64,000 nucleotides of DNA from contig JBJXEW010000050.1 in assembly GCA_046156035.1 (NCBI GenBank), positions 124,001 through 188,000 of the forward strand, read 5' to 3'. The stretch comes from JAEUIX01 sp046156035. GTDB lineage: Bacteria > Planctomycetota > Phycisphaerae > Phycisphaerales > UBA1924. Both the position numbers and the translations under genes were made by a program. The notes below the pieces were generated by a model that saw nothing but the letters and a program-made list of their open reading frames with translations, made no database searches and was not told the DNA's origin. This document shows, in pieces, positions 34,731 to 43,700 of this stretch (positions within the stretch are counted from its first letter, which is position 1; the number at the start of each line of letters is the position of its first letter).

Positions 34731-34826
34731 AGGCGAGATCGCGGCATGTGGGCCGCGCGGAGCGAGGGCAAGCACGCTCTCGTACATCGCGATGACGATG
34801 CCGTAGAAGCGGCTGAGTTCAGGCAT
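34668..34826 (-). pseudogene. Truncated DUF4160 gene
   Basis: From the ATG at 34826 the frame reads MPELSRFYGIVIAMYE, the conserved start of DUF4160 proteins (usually followed by a DDHNPPHFH-type segment). From residue 17 it turns into unrelated sequence (SVLALAPRGP, then SPCSVHLSGLRVAMPG) read from an inverted repeat, and stops at codon 53 inside the repeat's left arm. The conserved His-rich core is absent, so the gene is dead. It starts 4 bases after the tdh stop and sits just upstream of DUF2442, its usual neighbour. I infer the repeat replaced or deleted the rest. Confidence 0.7.
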
Positions 34827-34830
34827 CCGT

Positions 34831-36000
34831 TCACCCCACGCTCATCACGATCTTGATGCCCTCGCCGGTCTGCATGAGGCGGAAGCCCGTGGCGAAATCG
34901 GCCAGGGGGAGTTCGTGGGTGATGATGTCATCAAGTTGCAGACGGCCAGAGAGAAGCAGGCTCTCCATCTGGTACCACGTCTGGAACATCTTGCGGCCGT
35001 TGATGCCCAGCACCGTGGCGGCCTTGAAGACGACGTGGTTGGTGAGGTCGAAGGTGAAGGGCGTGCTGGGGATGCCCAACAGCGCGGCGGTGCCGCCCAT
35101 GCGCAGGGCGGTGAAGCCGTCGTTTATGGCGGAGGGGTGGCCGGACATTTCGAGGAGCACGTCGGGCCCGTCGCCGCGCGTGGCCTTGCGGATGTCCTTG
35201 ATCCAATCGGGCGTGCCGTGGCCAGCGGGGTGGTGGGCGGAGCCGCCGGTGCCCCCCACGCCGCGCGGCTCGCGGGGCGGCGGGGGCACGTAGGAGTTGT
35301 ACGCTTCGACGGCGCCGAGTTTCTTGGCGATGGCGAGGCGCTTCGCGTCAACGTCGGTGACGAAGATGCGGCTTGCGCCCGCGGCCTTGGCGACGGTGAC
35401 GGCCATGAGGCCGATGATGCCCACGCCGGTGATGAGCACGGTCTTGGCGCTCACATCCGCGCTCATGACGGTGTGCACCGCGTTGCCGAGCGGGTCGAGG
35501 ATCGCGGCGACCTTGTCGGGGATGCTCTCGTGGACGGGCCAGACGTTCTCTTCGGGGATGCAGACGTACTCGGCGAAGCAGCCGTCGCGGTCAACACCGA
35601 GGATGACCATGTCCGCCGCGATGTGGGCGTTGCCGGTCCGGGCGTTGTAGCCGATGCCGGGGGAGATGTGGCCTTCGGCGGAAACGCGCGGTCCGGGCTG
35701 ATAGCGCGTGACGGCGGAGCCGACCTTGACGATCTCGCCGACAAACTCGTGGCCGGTGATGATGCCCACGGGGATGCGCGATGCGGCCCATGCATCCCAC
35801 TCCCAGATGTGGCGGTCGGTGCCGCAGATGCCGACCTTCTTGACCTTGATGAGCACATCGCGCGGGCCGGGCTCGGGGATCGGGCGAGTGGCGAGTTGCA
35901 GTTCGGTGCCGGCGTGATGCTTGATGAGTGAGCGCATGGTGGCGGTGGTGGGTGCGGCGGGGCCGGCGGTGGATGCAACGCGCGCGGGCGAAGTAGTCAT
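34831..36000 (-). CDS. tdh: L-threonine 3-dehydrogenase-like zinc alcohol dehydrogenase
   Basis: 389 residues from the ATG at 36000 (a start at 35937 would align with the E. coli N-terminus). Tdh oxidises threonine to 2-amino-3-ketobutyrate using NAD. Matches along the family include GICGTDRHIWEWD (C59, catalytic zinc), GHEFVGE (H84, E85), GVGIIG at 192-197 (NAD fold), DVLLEMSGHPSAI and GINGRKMFQTWY. Two oddities: the four-Cys structural zinc loop is missing (residues 111-129 read GHISPGIGYNARTGNAHIA), and about 28 extra residues (237-264, PPPPREPRGVGGTGG...) are encoded by a palindromic segment. The partner ligase kbl is not nearby, so the substrate could differ. Confidence 0.82.
   Translation of the reverse strand: MTTSPARVASTAGPAAPTTATMRSLIKHHAGTELQLATRPIPEPGPRDVLIKVKKVGICGTDRHIWEWDAWAASRIPVGIITGHEFVGEIVKVGSAVTRYQPGPRVSAEGHISPGIGYNARTGNAHIAADMVILGVDRDGCFAEYVCIPEENVWPVHESIPDKVAAILDPLGNAVHTVMSADVSAKTVLITGVGIIGLMAVTVAKAAGASRIFVTDVDAKRLAIAKKLGAVEAYNSYVPPPPREPRGVGGTGGSAHHPAGHGTPDWIKDIRKATRGDGPDVLLEMSGHPSAINDGFTALRMGGTAALLGIPSTPFTFDLTNHVVFKAATVLGINGRKMFQTWYQMESLLLSGRLQLDDIITHELPLADFATGFRLMQTGEGIKIVMSVG
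35249..35289. repeat. GC-rich palindrome inside tdh
   Basis: Imperfect palindrome of 41 bases: GTGCCCCCCACGCCGCG on the left and CGCGGGGCGGCGGGGGCAC on the right. It encodes the Pro/Gly-rich insert of tdh in frame. I saw no second copy in the window. Confidence 0.6.
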
Positions 36001-36054
36001 GGGCAATGGTAGAAACGCCGTCTCGGAGCCGGAAGGTGCTGGAGTTACCGGTCC

Positions 36055-36540
36055 TTATCGCAGGCGGGCGAAAAAGGCCCTGAGCAGCGCGCCCGATTCG
36101 TCGGCCAGCACTCCGGAAACGGGCACAAGGCGGTGGTTGAGGCGAACATCTTCGGTGAGTCGCATCAGCGAGCCGCACGCGCCGGCCTTGGGGTCGCTCG
36201 CACCGAAGACGAGGCGACCGAGACGGGCGTTCACGATTGCGCCAGCGCACATGGGGCACGGCTCGAGTGTGACAACGAGCGTGCAGGCGGAGAGGCGCCA
36301 ATCACCAAGTGCTGCCGCGGCCGCGCGGATGGCGATGAGTTCGGCGTGGGCCAGCGGGTCGTGGTCGGTCTCGCGGCGATTGGCGCCTTCGCCGAGGACG
36401 CGGCCAGAGGCGGTTTTGTAGACGACAGCGCCGACGGGCACTTCACCGGCAGCCGCGGCGGCGCGGGCAAGGTCGAGGGCGCGGGCCATCATGGTGACGT
36501 CGAGGGATGAGGCCGGAGTTGGTTGGGTGTCGTCGGGCAT
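36055..36540 (-). CDS. tadA: tRNA-specific adenosine deaminase TadA
   Basis: 161 residues. TadA changes adenosine 34 to inosine in tRNA-Arg(ACG), expanding wobble decoding. Zinc and catalytic residues are present: HAE at 65-67 and PCxxC at C95 and C98 (LEPCPMCAGAIVNARL). The segment FGASDPKAGACGSL is typical of TadA and separates it from cytidine deaminases. It lies downstream of tatC on the same strand, after a hairpin-rich gap of 78 bases. Confidence 0.93.
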   Translation of the reverse strand: MPDDTQPTPASSLDVTMMARALDLARAAAAAGEVPVGAVVYKTASGRVLGEGANRRETDHDPLAHAELIAIRAAAAALGDWRLSACTLVVTLEPCPMCAGAIVNARLGRLVFGASDPKAGACGSLMRLTEDVRLNHRLVPVSGVLADESGALLRAFFARLR

Positions 36541-36561
36541 GGGTAGACAAACCTCCCCCGT

Positions 36562-36602
36562 CCGCCTGCGGCGGCCACCCCCTCCGGTGGGACCGGAGGG
36601 GG
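36562..36602. other. Paired hairpins between tatC and tadA
   Basis: CCGCC-TGC-GGCGG (36562-36574) is followed by CCCCCTCCGGT-GGG-ACCGGAGGGGG (36578-36602), an 11-base-pair perfect stem. It lies 16 bases after the tatC stop on the minus strand. With no T-run it may be a processing or attenuation stem, or a dispersed palindrome like those inside genes. Confidence 0.6.
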
Positions 36603-36618
36603 ATGAAGTCGGCCAGCA

Positions 36619-37647
36619 TCACGGCCCGTCGGCGGGTCCACCCGCGGGCGCGAGGATCTTTGCCGGCAGAACGCGCAGCAGAACGATGCTCAGTTCGTAG
36701 AGCAGGTAGAGGGGTGAAGCGAGAAGGATGAGCGAGACGGGGTCGCTGGTGGGCGAGATGCCCGCGCCAACGACCACGGCGCCCAGCAGCGCGTACTTGC
36801 GATACTTGGAGAGCATCGCGGGCGTGACGAGCCCCGCCCAGCCCAGCAGCAACACCACCACCGGCAACTGGAAGGTGACGACAAACGCAAGCGTGAGTTG
36901 GAGGAACAGGTCGAGAAACTCGGAGACCTTGAGTTGATTCACGATGAGCGTGTGTTTGGAGAGCGGTGTGCCACGGATGTCGGCGGGCACTGGCGCGCGT
37001 GTTGCGCCGCCAGGGCCGTCTGTCGCCGCGGCGACGCAGACGCGCAGTTCGTTCAGTTCACGGTTGATCCACGCCTGGCCGGGCTGCGGGTCCGGCGGGT
37101 CAGCGGCGAGCACGGGCACGGCGGGGAGCGTGATGCCCGCGGGGAGGGGCGCCGTGATGACGGGGGCTGTGCCCAGACCCGCGCCAAAGCCGATGAGGAA
37201 CTCGAGGATGATCGGCAGCACGAGAAAGTACATCATCGCCACGCCCGCGGCCGAGAGAATGGCGCTCAGGGGCGCGAGCACATACGCGAAGCGGCGTTCG
37301 TTGGCGTAGAGGCCCGGGGCAACGAACTTCCACAGGTTGAAGATGATCCAGGGCCCACCGACGATGAGCGTGGCGAGGAACGAAACGTAGAAATAGGCAC
37401 CGAAGGTTTCGAGCGCACCGGTCGCCTGCATGCGTGCGTCCTGGCCGCCGGCGTGGAGCGCGTGCGTGGCCGGTTTGAGAATCGCGGCCAGCAGCCAGTC
37501 GCCAAAGTAAAGGGCCACGAGCAGAATGGGCACAAGGCCAAGCAGGGCGACGATGAGGCGTGTGCGCAACTCGTCGAGGTGCTCACCCAGGCCCATCACA
37601 GCGTCTTTATTGCGGCGATCGATGATCTGTTCGAGCACAAACACCAT
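36619..37647 (-). CDS. tatC: Sec-independent translocase TatC with long periplasmic loop
   Basis: 342 residues from the ATG at 37647. TatC recognises twin-arginine signal peptides and moves folded proteins across the inner membrane. It has LGEHLDELRTRLIVALLGL at the N-terminus, FYVSFLATLIVGGPWIIFNLWKFVAPGLYANER, then FQLPVVVLLLGWAG and the last helices with GISPTSDPVSLILLASPLY. The loop between helices 3 and 4 has about 95 residues (Pro-rich, ITAPLPAGITLPAVPV...), far longer than in E. coli TatC (258 residues in total). No tatA or tatB is in the window. It faces the sigma-factor gene across 127 bases. Confidence 0.92.
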   Translation of the reverse strand: MVFVLEQIIDRRNKDAVMGLGEHLDELRTRLIVALLGLVPILLVALYFGDWLLAAILKPATHALHAGGQDARMQATGALETFGAYFYVSFLATLIVGGPWIIFNLWKFVAPGLYANERRFAYVLAPLSAILSAAGVAMMYFLVLPIILEFLIGFGAGLGTAPVITAPLPAGITLPAVPVLAADPPDPQPGQAWINRELNELRVCVAAATDGPGGATRAPVPADIRGTPLSKHTLIVNQLKVSEFLDLFLQLTLAFVVTFQLPVVVLLLGWAGLVTPAMLSKYRKYALLGAVVVGAGISPTSDPVSLILLASPLYLLYELSIVLLRVLPAKILAPAGGPADGP

Positions 37648-37774
37648 CCAAACGGGCGTGACATGGGGGAACCGGTGCCTGACGCGGGCATACAGGATAG
37701 AAAGAAGAACATCGCCGCGAGCCGACGGAGATCCCGCCCCAGCGCATCTTTGTGAGCGACCACCGAAAGCACGC

Positions 37775-38419
37775 ATGATCGATACGCCAGTGAGCCATGA
37801 CGGTCGGGCCCTTGTGGAGGCCGCCATGGCCGGCGATCGGGTCGCGTTGCGTTCACTCTGGGAGCAGCACCGCCGCTGGGTCGCGGCGGTGATCATCGCC
37901 CACAAGCCCGCATGCGCCGACACCGACGACCTGCTGCAGGAAGTCGTGCTGGCGGTTCTGGGCAAGGTCCACACGGTACAGGACGCCGCGGCGTTTCCCG
38001 GGTGGCTGCGGATGGTGGCGATGAACACGGCCCGCCTGGCGGGGCGGAAGGTGGCCGCGGGGCCGCGCATGGTGCGAGACGATGCGGACGACCCGCAGCG
38101 CGGCGTGGGGGGCATGGATTCGGGAGTGGCCGATGCGCCGGCGGCGCTCGGGCAGGATCACGAGGCCCAGCGGGTCATGGCGTTGGCCATGACGCTGCCC
38201 GACGATTACCGCGAACCTCTGTTGCTCAAGGCCCTCAAGGGGCTGAGTTACCGGCAGATCGGGGAGATTCTGGGCCTGCCGGAGACCACGATCGAAACCC
38301 GAATCGCGCGTGGGAGGCGGATGCTGCGGGAGAAGGCCACCGGGGCGGCCGCGGCGGGCCGGGAACCCGGCAGGGATCGGACAGAGGCGACGGAAAGCCT
38401 TGCGGCGCGCATCTCGTAG
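37775..38419 (+). CDS. ECF-type sigma factor
   Basis: 214 residues from the ATG at 37775. Region 2 spans about 24-93 (TDDLLQEVVLAVLGKV is the core-binding helix) and region 4 about 133-187 (LPDDYREPLLLKALKGLSYR, QIGEILGLPETTIETRIARG is the -35-binding helix-turn-helix). No sigma 1.1 or region 3, as expected for ECF factors. The tail (about 30 residues, Ala/Arg rich) is extra. The next two genes encode a membrane protein and a PDZ protein, the usual setting for a sigma factor released on envelope stress. Confidence 0.88.
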   Translation: MIDTPVSHDGRALVEAAMAGDRVALRSLWEQHRRWVAAVIIAHKPACADTDDLLQEVVLAVLGKVHTVQDAAAFPGWLRMVAMNTARLAGRKVAAGPRMVRDDADDPQRGVGGMDSGVADAPAALGQDHEAQRVMALAMTLPDDYREPLLLKALKGLSYRQIGEILGLPETTIETRIARGRRMLREKATGAAAAGREPGRDRTEATESLAARIS

Positions 38420-38471
38420 AACGGCAGATGGATGGGCCTCGCCCGTGTGGGCGCGGCCGGGAGCGTGATGT

Positions 38472-39176
38472 ATGGCCCCATGGAACGGACAGGTCGCTCG
38501 GTTGTCGGCGGGCACGGGCCCACTGGAAGAGATCGACCGCGATGTGCTGATTACGCGGATCATCGATGCTCGGGCGGGCGCGGCCGATTGGAAGGCCCTG
38601 CGCGATGCGGCCGCGAAGGACGCGGGCGTGTGGACCGACCTTGAGCAGGCGACGTGTGAGGCGCGGGCGCTGGAGCGGGCGATGGCACCCGTGGCCGCCG
38701 CGGCAGACGGTGTGAACCTGCCGACGCTCTCGGTGGATGTGGCTGGCGCGCCCGTGGTGGTCGGGCGCATCGGCTTTGGTGGGGCGCGCACCGGCCTTGG
38801 GTGGCTGGTGGCCGCGCTGGTGGCGCTGGGCTGGGGCGCGCAGTGGTTCTCGCCGATGGGCGGCGGTGGTGGTGGCAACGTGGCAATCCTCGGGCCCCTG
38901 GGACGCACGGCGGATGCGGCGTTGAACGAGTATCTGGACCTGGGCAAGAAGGCGGGCCGCGTGGTGGCGGAGATGCCCGAGCGTGTGGTGCTGGAGTCAC
39001 GCCCGTCGGAGGATGGGAAGGGGTACGAGGTGCTCTACCTGCGCCAAGTGTTGGAGCGGGCGGTGGTGGGCCCGGAGGACCTGTACAAACTCGGCGTAAA
39101 GGAAGACGGACGCACGATGCTGATTCCGGCGGGAACGCCAGCCGCGGCGGGCAAGCCCGGTGGCCCGGCGATGTGA
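38472..39176 (+). CDS. Probable membrane anti-sigma factor
   Basis: 234 residues with one membrane helix at about 108-124 (GLGWLVAALVALGWGAQW) and a soluble N-terminal part (residues 1-105) with TGPLEEIDRDVLITRIIDA. The outside part (about 130-234) ends in a Pro/Gly-rich tail. No zinc-finger motif of the HxxxCxxC type is visible, so it is not a classical ZAS anti-sigma. Its place directly after an ECF sigma gene and single helix point to an anti-sigma role. That is inference from context. Confidence 0.6.
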   Translation: MAPWNGQVARLSAGTGPLEEIDRDVLITRIIDARAGAADWKALRDAAAKDAGVWTDLEQATCEARALERAMAPVAAAADGVNLPTLSVDVAGAPVVVGRIGFGGARTGLGWLVAALVALGWGAQWFSPMGGGGGGNVAILGPLGRTADAALNEYLDLGKKAGRVVAEMPERVVLESRPSEDGKGYEVLYLRQVLERAVVGPEDLYKLGVKEDGRTMLIPAGTPAAAGKPGGPAM

Positions 39177-39253
39177 ACGGACAAAGAACCGACTCTGGGG
39201 ATCACCTTTGCTGCGCCCGAGCAGGCGCGGCGAACGAAGACAAGGACGACACC

Positions 39254-40513
39254 ATGAACACGAATCGCACAAGTTTTCTTCTGCTGGCCTGCGGCGGCCT
39301 GCTTGCCGCGCCGGCTTTGGCGCAGAGCGTGACGGCCATCTCGTCGTCGAGCCACGGAGATGATGACAAGGGCACGATCACGATGGTGATCTCGGAGGAT
39401 GGCAAGACCACCAAGGCCACGCTCAAGGGCGGAGAGATCATCGAGGCGAGCGTGGACGGGAAGACGATTGACCCCAAGAACATCAAGAAGGACGATGAGT
39501 TCTTCTATCTGAACGACGACTCGGGCAAAGAACTGGCGCGGGTGCGCCGGAACGTGCACGCGGCTGGCGAGGGTGAGCACGCATGGATCGAGGCGCCCGA
39601 CAGCAAGCACAAGGTGCGTTTGCGGGCCGCGGGGCCGGGCGGCGAGGGCCTCAGCGGCCTGGCGCGCCTAGGAAGCACCGGCGCCGGTGAACCGCCCAAG
39701 GTGATGATCGGGGTGACCATGACCGAGCCCGACGATGTGCTGGCCGAGCACTTCGGTGTGGAGGCTGAGGACGCGACGATGATCGGCTTTGTGACCAAGG
39801 ACCTGCCCGCCGAAAAGGCCGGCCTGAGGCGCGGCGACTTGATCGTCGCCATCGACGGCAAGACGCCCGCGGGCGAGCGCGCGGTGCGCAGGGCCCTGCA
39901 GAAGAAGAACCCCGGCGAGACGGTGGTCTTCTCGGCGATCCAGAAGGGTCAGAAGAAGGACATCACCGTAACGCTGGAGGCGTATGACCGCAAGAAACTG
40001 AGTCTGGCTGGCGAGGGCGACAGCCCGTTTGCGGGCGCGTTCTTTCGGCGCATGGCGCCGGAGGACTTCGAGCGCAATATGCGTGAGGGCGCGAACGCGG
40101 CCGAGATGGAGGCCGACATGGCCCGCGAACTCAGCGCCCGCGGGCGCGAGGCCGCGGAGCGCGGCAGGGAGTTGGCCCAGCGGTATCGCGAGCGAAGCGA
40201 ACACGGCCAGGGGCACGGCTGGGCTGTGGCACCGCTGGCCCCGCCCGCACCCGCACCCCCGGCCCCCCCTGGCCAGTTGCTGGTCATGCCGCGCGAGGGG
40301 TTGCAGAACCGCTTGGAGGGGCTGGAAGAGCGGCTGGACAGGCTTGAGGAGTTGCTGGAGCGCCTGAACGAGCGGCTGGAGGGCAAGGGTGGTGGCGGCA
40401 ACGCAAAGCCCCCGGCAGACGAGGACGCGGCGATGGAGAACGTTGCCAACGACGAGGATGAGGCCGACGAGGCCGATGTCGCGGTCGACGGTCCGCGGCA
40501 GCCGGTGATGTGA
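39254..40513 (+). CDS. Secreted PDZ-domain protein with coiled coil
   Basis: 419 residues. Signal peptide ends near ALAQS. Residues 27-125 are beta-rich. A PDZ domain spans about 150-243 (VMIGVTMTEPDDVLAEHFGV, then DLPAEKAGLRRGDLIVAIDG). Residues 345-377 are a leucine-zipper-like coiled coil (NRLEGLEERLDRLEELLERL), and the last 30 are acidic. There is no trypsin-like protease domain. Probably a periplasmic scaffold or sensor that binds unfolded or C-terminal peptides and acts with the sigma/anti-sigma pair. Role inferred from order of genes. Confidence 0.72.
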   Translation: MNTNRTSFLLLACGGLLAAPALAQSVTAISSSSHGDDDKGTITMVISEDGKTTKATLKGGEIIEASVDGKTIDPKNIKKDDEFFYLNDDSGKELARVRRNVHAAGEGEHAWIEAPDSKHKVRLRAAGPGGEGLSGLARLGSTGAGEPPKVMIGVTMTEPDDVLAEHFGVEAEDATMIGFVTKDLPAEKAGLRRGDLIVAIDGKTPAGERAVRRALQKKNPGETVVFSAIQKGQKKDITVTLEAYDRKKLSLAGEGDSPFAGAFFRRMAPEDFERNMREGANAAEMEADMARELSARGREAAERGRELAQRYRERSEHGQGHGWAVAPLAPPAPAPPAPPGQLLVMPREGLQNRLEGLEERLDRLEELLERLNERLEGKGGGGNAKPPADEDAAMENVANDEDEADEADVAVDGPRQPVM

Positions 40514-40684
40514 GCAGATGGCGCGTGACCCCAAGCGGTACGCGTGATGAATGTGAAGGATGCCGGCGGGCCTTGACCCCCCAGCGGGGCCCGTCGGCAG
40601 TCCTGTTTTTGCGTGGCGGGCCGCGTGTTGTGGCCCTGTCGCGAGTGGCTCGCCCCGCAGGCACCGGTGCGTTCCCGCGAAAGA

Positions 40685-40704
40685 GCCCCGGCTCGCGCCG
40701 GGGC
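40685..40704 (-). terminator. Terminator of dnaE, possibly bidirectional
   Basis: GCCCCGGC-TCGC-GCCGGGGC forms an 8-base-pair GC stem. Read leftward it is followed by TCTTT, a short T-rich run, suiting Rho-independent ending of dnaE. It also lies downstream of the rightward PDZ gene. Confidence 0.6.
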
Positions 40705-40718
40705 ATCATTGGCCGCCC

Positions 40719-43700
40719 TCACTTCCCGGGTGGCCCGCGTCGTTCCCAGGGCTTGGGCTCGGGCTTGACCATCTCGATGGTCGGTCCCGCAAGTTCGGCG
40801 TTGCCTTCACCCAGCACGCGGGCGAGCGAGGCGAGCAGCGCGTCGCTGATGGCCATGTTGACGCGCCCGGTTTCCAGGCGTGCCCAGCCGCCGGCGAGCG
40901 GCTTCACGACAACCTCGACGGCGACGTTGGCGGCGCGGGTGGGGGGGGCGGGCGGGGGGTGCCCGTTGCCTGTGCCGTTGGCGGCGGGGGCCGGGGGGGC
41001 GGGCGTGGCGGCTGCCGCGCGGGCCGCACCGCGCAGGGCCTCGCGGGCCTGGTGCATTGCGTGCTCGGCGGAACCGTTGAGTTTCTGCTCGTCGATGGTG
41101 ATGCGCACGCGGCGTGTGAGTTCGGCCCGGGCCCGCTCGATGGGGATGACTTTCTCGATGACCACCTGCGGCGCACCGCGGTTGTGGTCCACACGTCCGA
41201 CGACAAAGACGATGGCATCGGGCGTGAGCACCGATTGGAACTTCGCGAACACGTCGGCGAAGGCCACGGCCTCGATGCCGCCGTCCTTGTCCTCGAACGC
41301 CACCACGCCCATCTTGCCCCCCGCGTTGCGGCCCGTCTTCATCACGATGGTCCGCACGGCCTGCACGCACAGGCCCATGGTGACACGGGCATCGTGGGGC
41401 ACGCGCGGGTCCTTCTCACGCACCATTTTCGTGGTGGCGTTGGCCAGGCCACGCACGAGGGCCGCGTGCTGATCGAGCGGATGGCTGGAGACGTAGAAGC
41501 CCAGGGCCTCCTTCTCGGCCACGAGCGTGTCGCCCTCGTTCCACGGCTCCACGCGCGGGAGGCTGCTGGCGGGTGCCGCGCTCGCGACGGCGGGCGTGTC
41601 CGCTCCGCCGAGGCCAAACAGGCCACCCTGACCGCTGGCCTTGTCGCGCTGGAGTTTGAGGCCCGTGCCCACGGCGGGCTCGATGCCAGCGACCATGGCG
41701 GCCCGCATGGCGCGGCCGTGCAGACAGTCCATCGCGCCGCTCTTGATGAGGGCCTCGATGGTGGCCTTGTTCACGGCCCCGCCGCTGCCGCCCGCCCCCG
41801 AGCCGCCGATGGGCACACGCTCGCAGAAGTCGTGCAGGGAAGAAAAAGGCACGGAGGCACGGAGGGACGAAGGCACGGAGGAAGACGCGGCCTCGGCTTC
41901 GTGCCTTTGTGCCCCCGTGCCTCCGTGCCTCTCTCTCAGAATCGCCTCGATCGCCTTCTCGCCAACGCCCTTGATCGCCTTGAGGCCGAAGCGCACATGG
42001 CCGCTCAATGACGTGCGCGGCTCATCGGGGGCGTACACCACGGTGAAGTCGGCATCGGAGAGGTTCACATCGGGCGGGCGCACCTCCACGCCCGTCTTGA
42101 GCGTGGTGCCGCTCTGCGGGTTGATGAAGCGGGTGTGCTTGCAGTCTTCGAGGTAGGGGACCCACTCGGCGGTTTGCATGGCCGCGCTCTCGTAGGTGAG
42201 GAACGCGGCCATGTAGTGGTTGGGGAAGAAGGTCTTCAGGTACGCGGTCTGATACGCCACGATCGCGTAGCCGGTGCTGTGACTCTTGTTGAAGCCGTAG
42301 CCAGCGAACTTGAGGATCAACTCGAAGAGGTCGCTGGCCTGGTCCTTGCGCAGGCCCTTGGCCACGGCACCCTCGATGAACTTGGGGCGCTCCTTCTCGA
42401 TCTTGTCGTGCTTCTTCTTGCTGATGTTCTTAATGAGCGTGTAGGCGTCCCGCAGTTTCACGCCGCCCAGGCCATGCACGATCTGCATCACCTGCTCCTG
42501 GTAGACCATGATGCCGTAGGTCTCGCGTGTGAACTCGTCCACGATGGGGTGGACGCTGGGCACGGGGGCCTCGCCGTGCTTGCGGCGGTTGTAGTCGGGG
42601 ATCAGGTCCATCGGCCCCGGGCGGAAAAGGGCGTTGGCGGCGATGAGGTCTTCCAGCCGATCGGGCTTCATCTCGGTGAGCAGGCGGCGCATGCCGTCGG
42701 ACTCGAACTGGAAGATGCCGGTGGTGTCGCCGCGGCGGAAGGCGTCGAAGACGCGCGGGTCGGCGAAGGAGAGGCGGTCGAGGTCCAGCGGGTGCGGAAG
42801 GCACAGAGGCAGGGAGGCACGAAGGGACGAAGGTGAATCGGCCGCCTCGTGGCCGCGTGCCTCTAGGTCTGCCTCGCGTCCGACAGCGGTCCAAATCTGC
42901 TTTTCAGCGAGGCTCTCGCGGATCAGGCCCTTCGCCCGCTCGATCACGCTGATGGTGCGCAGACCCAGAAAGTCCATCTTCAAGAGGCCCATCTTCTCGC
43001 AGGTGGGGCCGTCCCACTGCGTGACGACTTCCGTGCCGTTGCCGCCGGTGGGTCTGTAGAGCGGCACGATCTCATGCAGGGGCCGCGTGGCCACGATCAC
43101 GCCCGCGGCGTGCACGCTGGCGTGGCGGGCCTGGCCCTCCAGCGCCATGGCGTTGTCGATGCACCGACGAACCGTCTCCTCGCGGTCGTACAGGGCCTTG
43201 AGGTCGGGCTCCTGCTGCAGGGCCCGTTCGAGCGTGATGCCCAGTTGCTCGGGCACGAGTTTGGCGATCTTGTCGGCCTCGGCGAGGGGGATTTGCAGGA
43301 CACGGGCCACGTCGCGGATGGCGGCCTTGGCCTTGAGCGTGCCGAAGGTGATGATCTGGGCGACGTGTCCGTACTTGCGGCGCACGTAATCAATCACGCG
43401 GGCGCGGCCGTCCTGGCAGAGGTCGATATCGATATCGGGGTACTCGGCCCGGTCGGGGTCGGTGAATCGCTCAAAGAGCAGGCCGTAGCGCACCGGGCAG
43501 GCGTTGGAGAGGCCCAGCACGTACCCGACCATGGTGCCCACGCCCGAACCACGGGCGAGCGAGGGCACGCCGTTGTCGCGCCCCCAGTTCACAAAGTCCC
43601 ACACAATCAGGAAGTACGGCGAGATGCCCTTGTCGGCAAGAATGCCGAGTTCGCGGGTGAGCCTGGCGCGGCGTTCGCTCTGGGTACCCCCACTCTCCGA

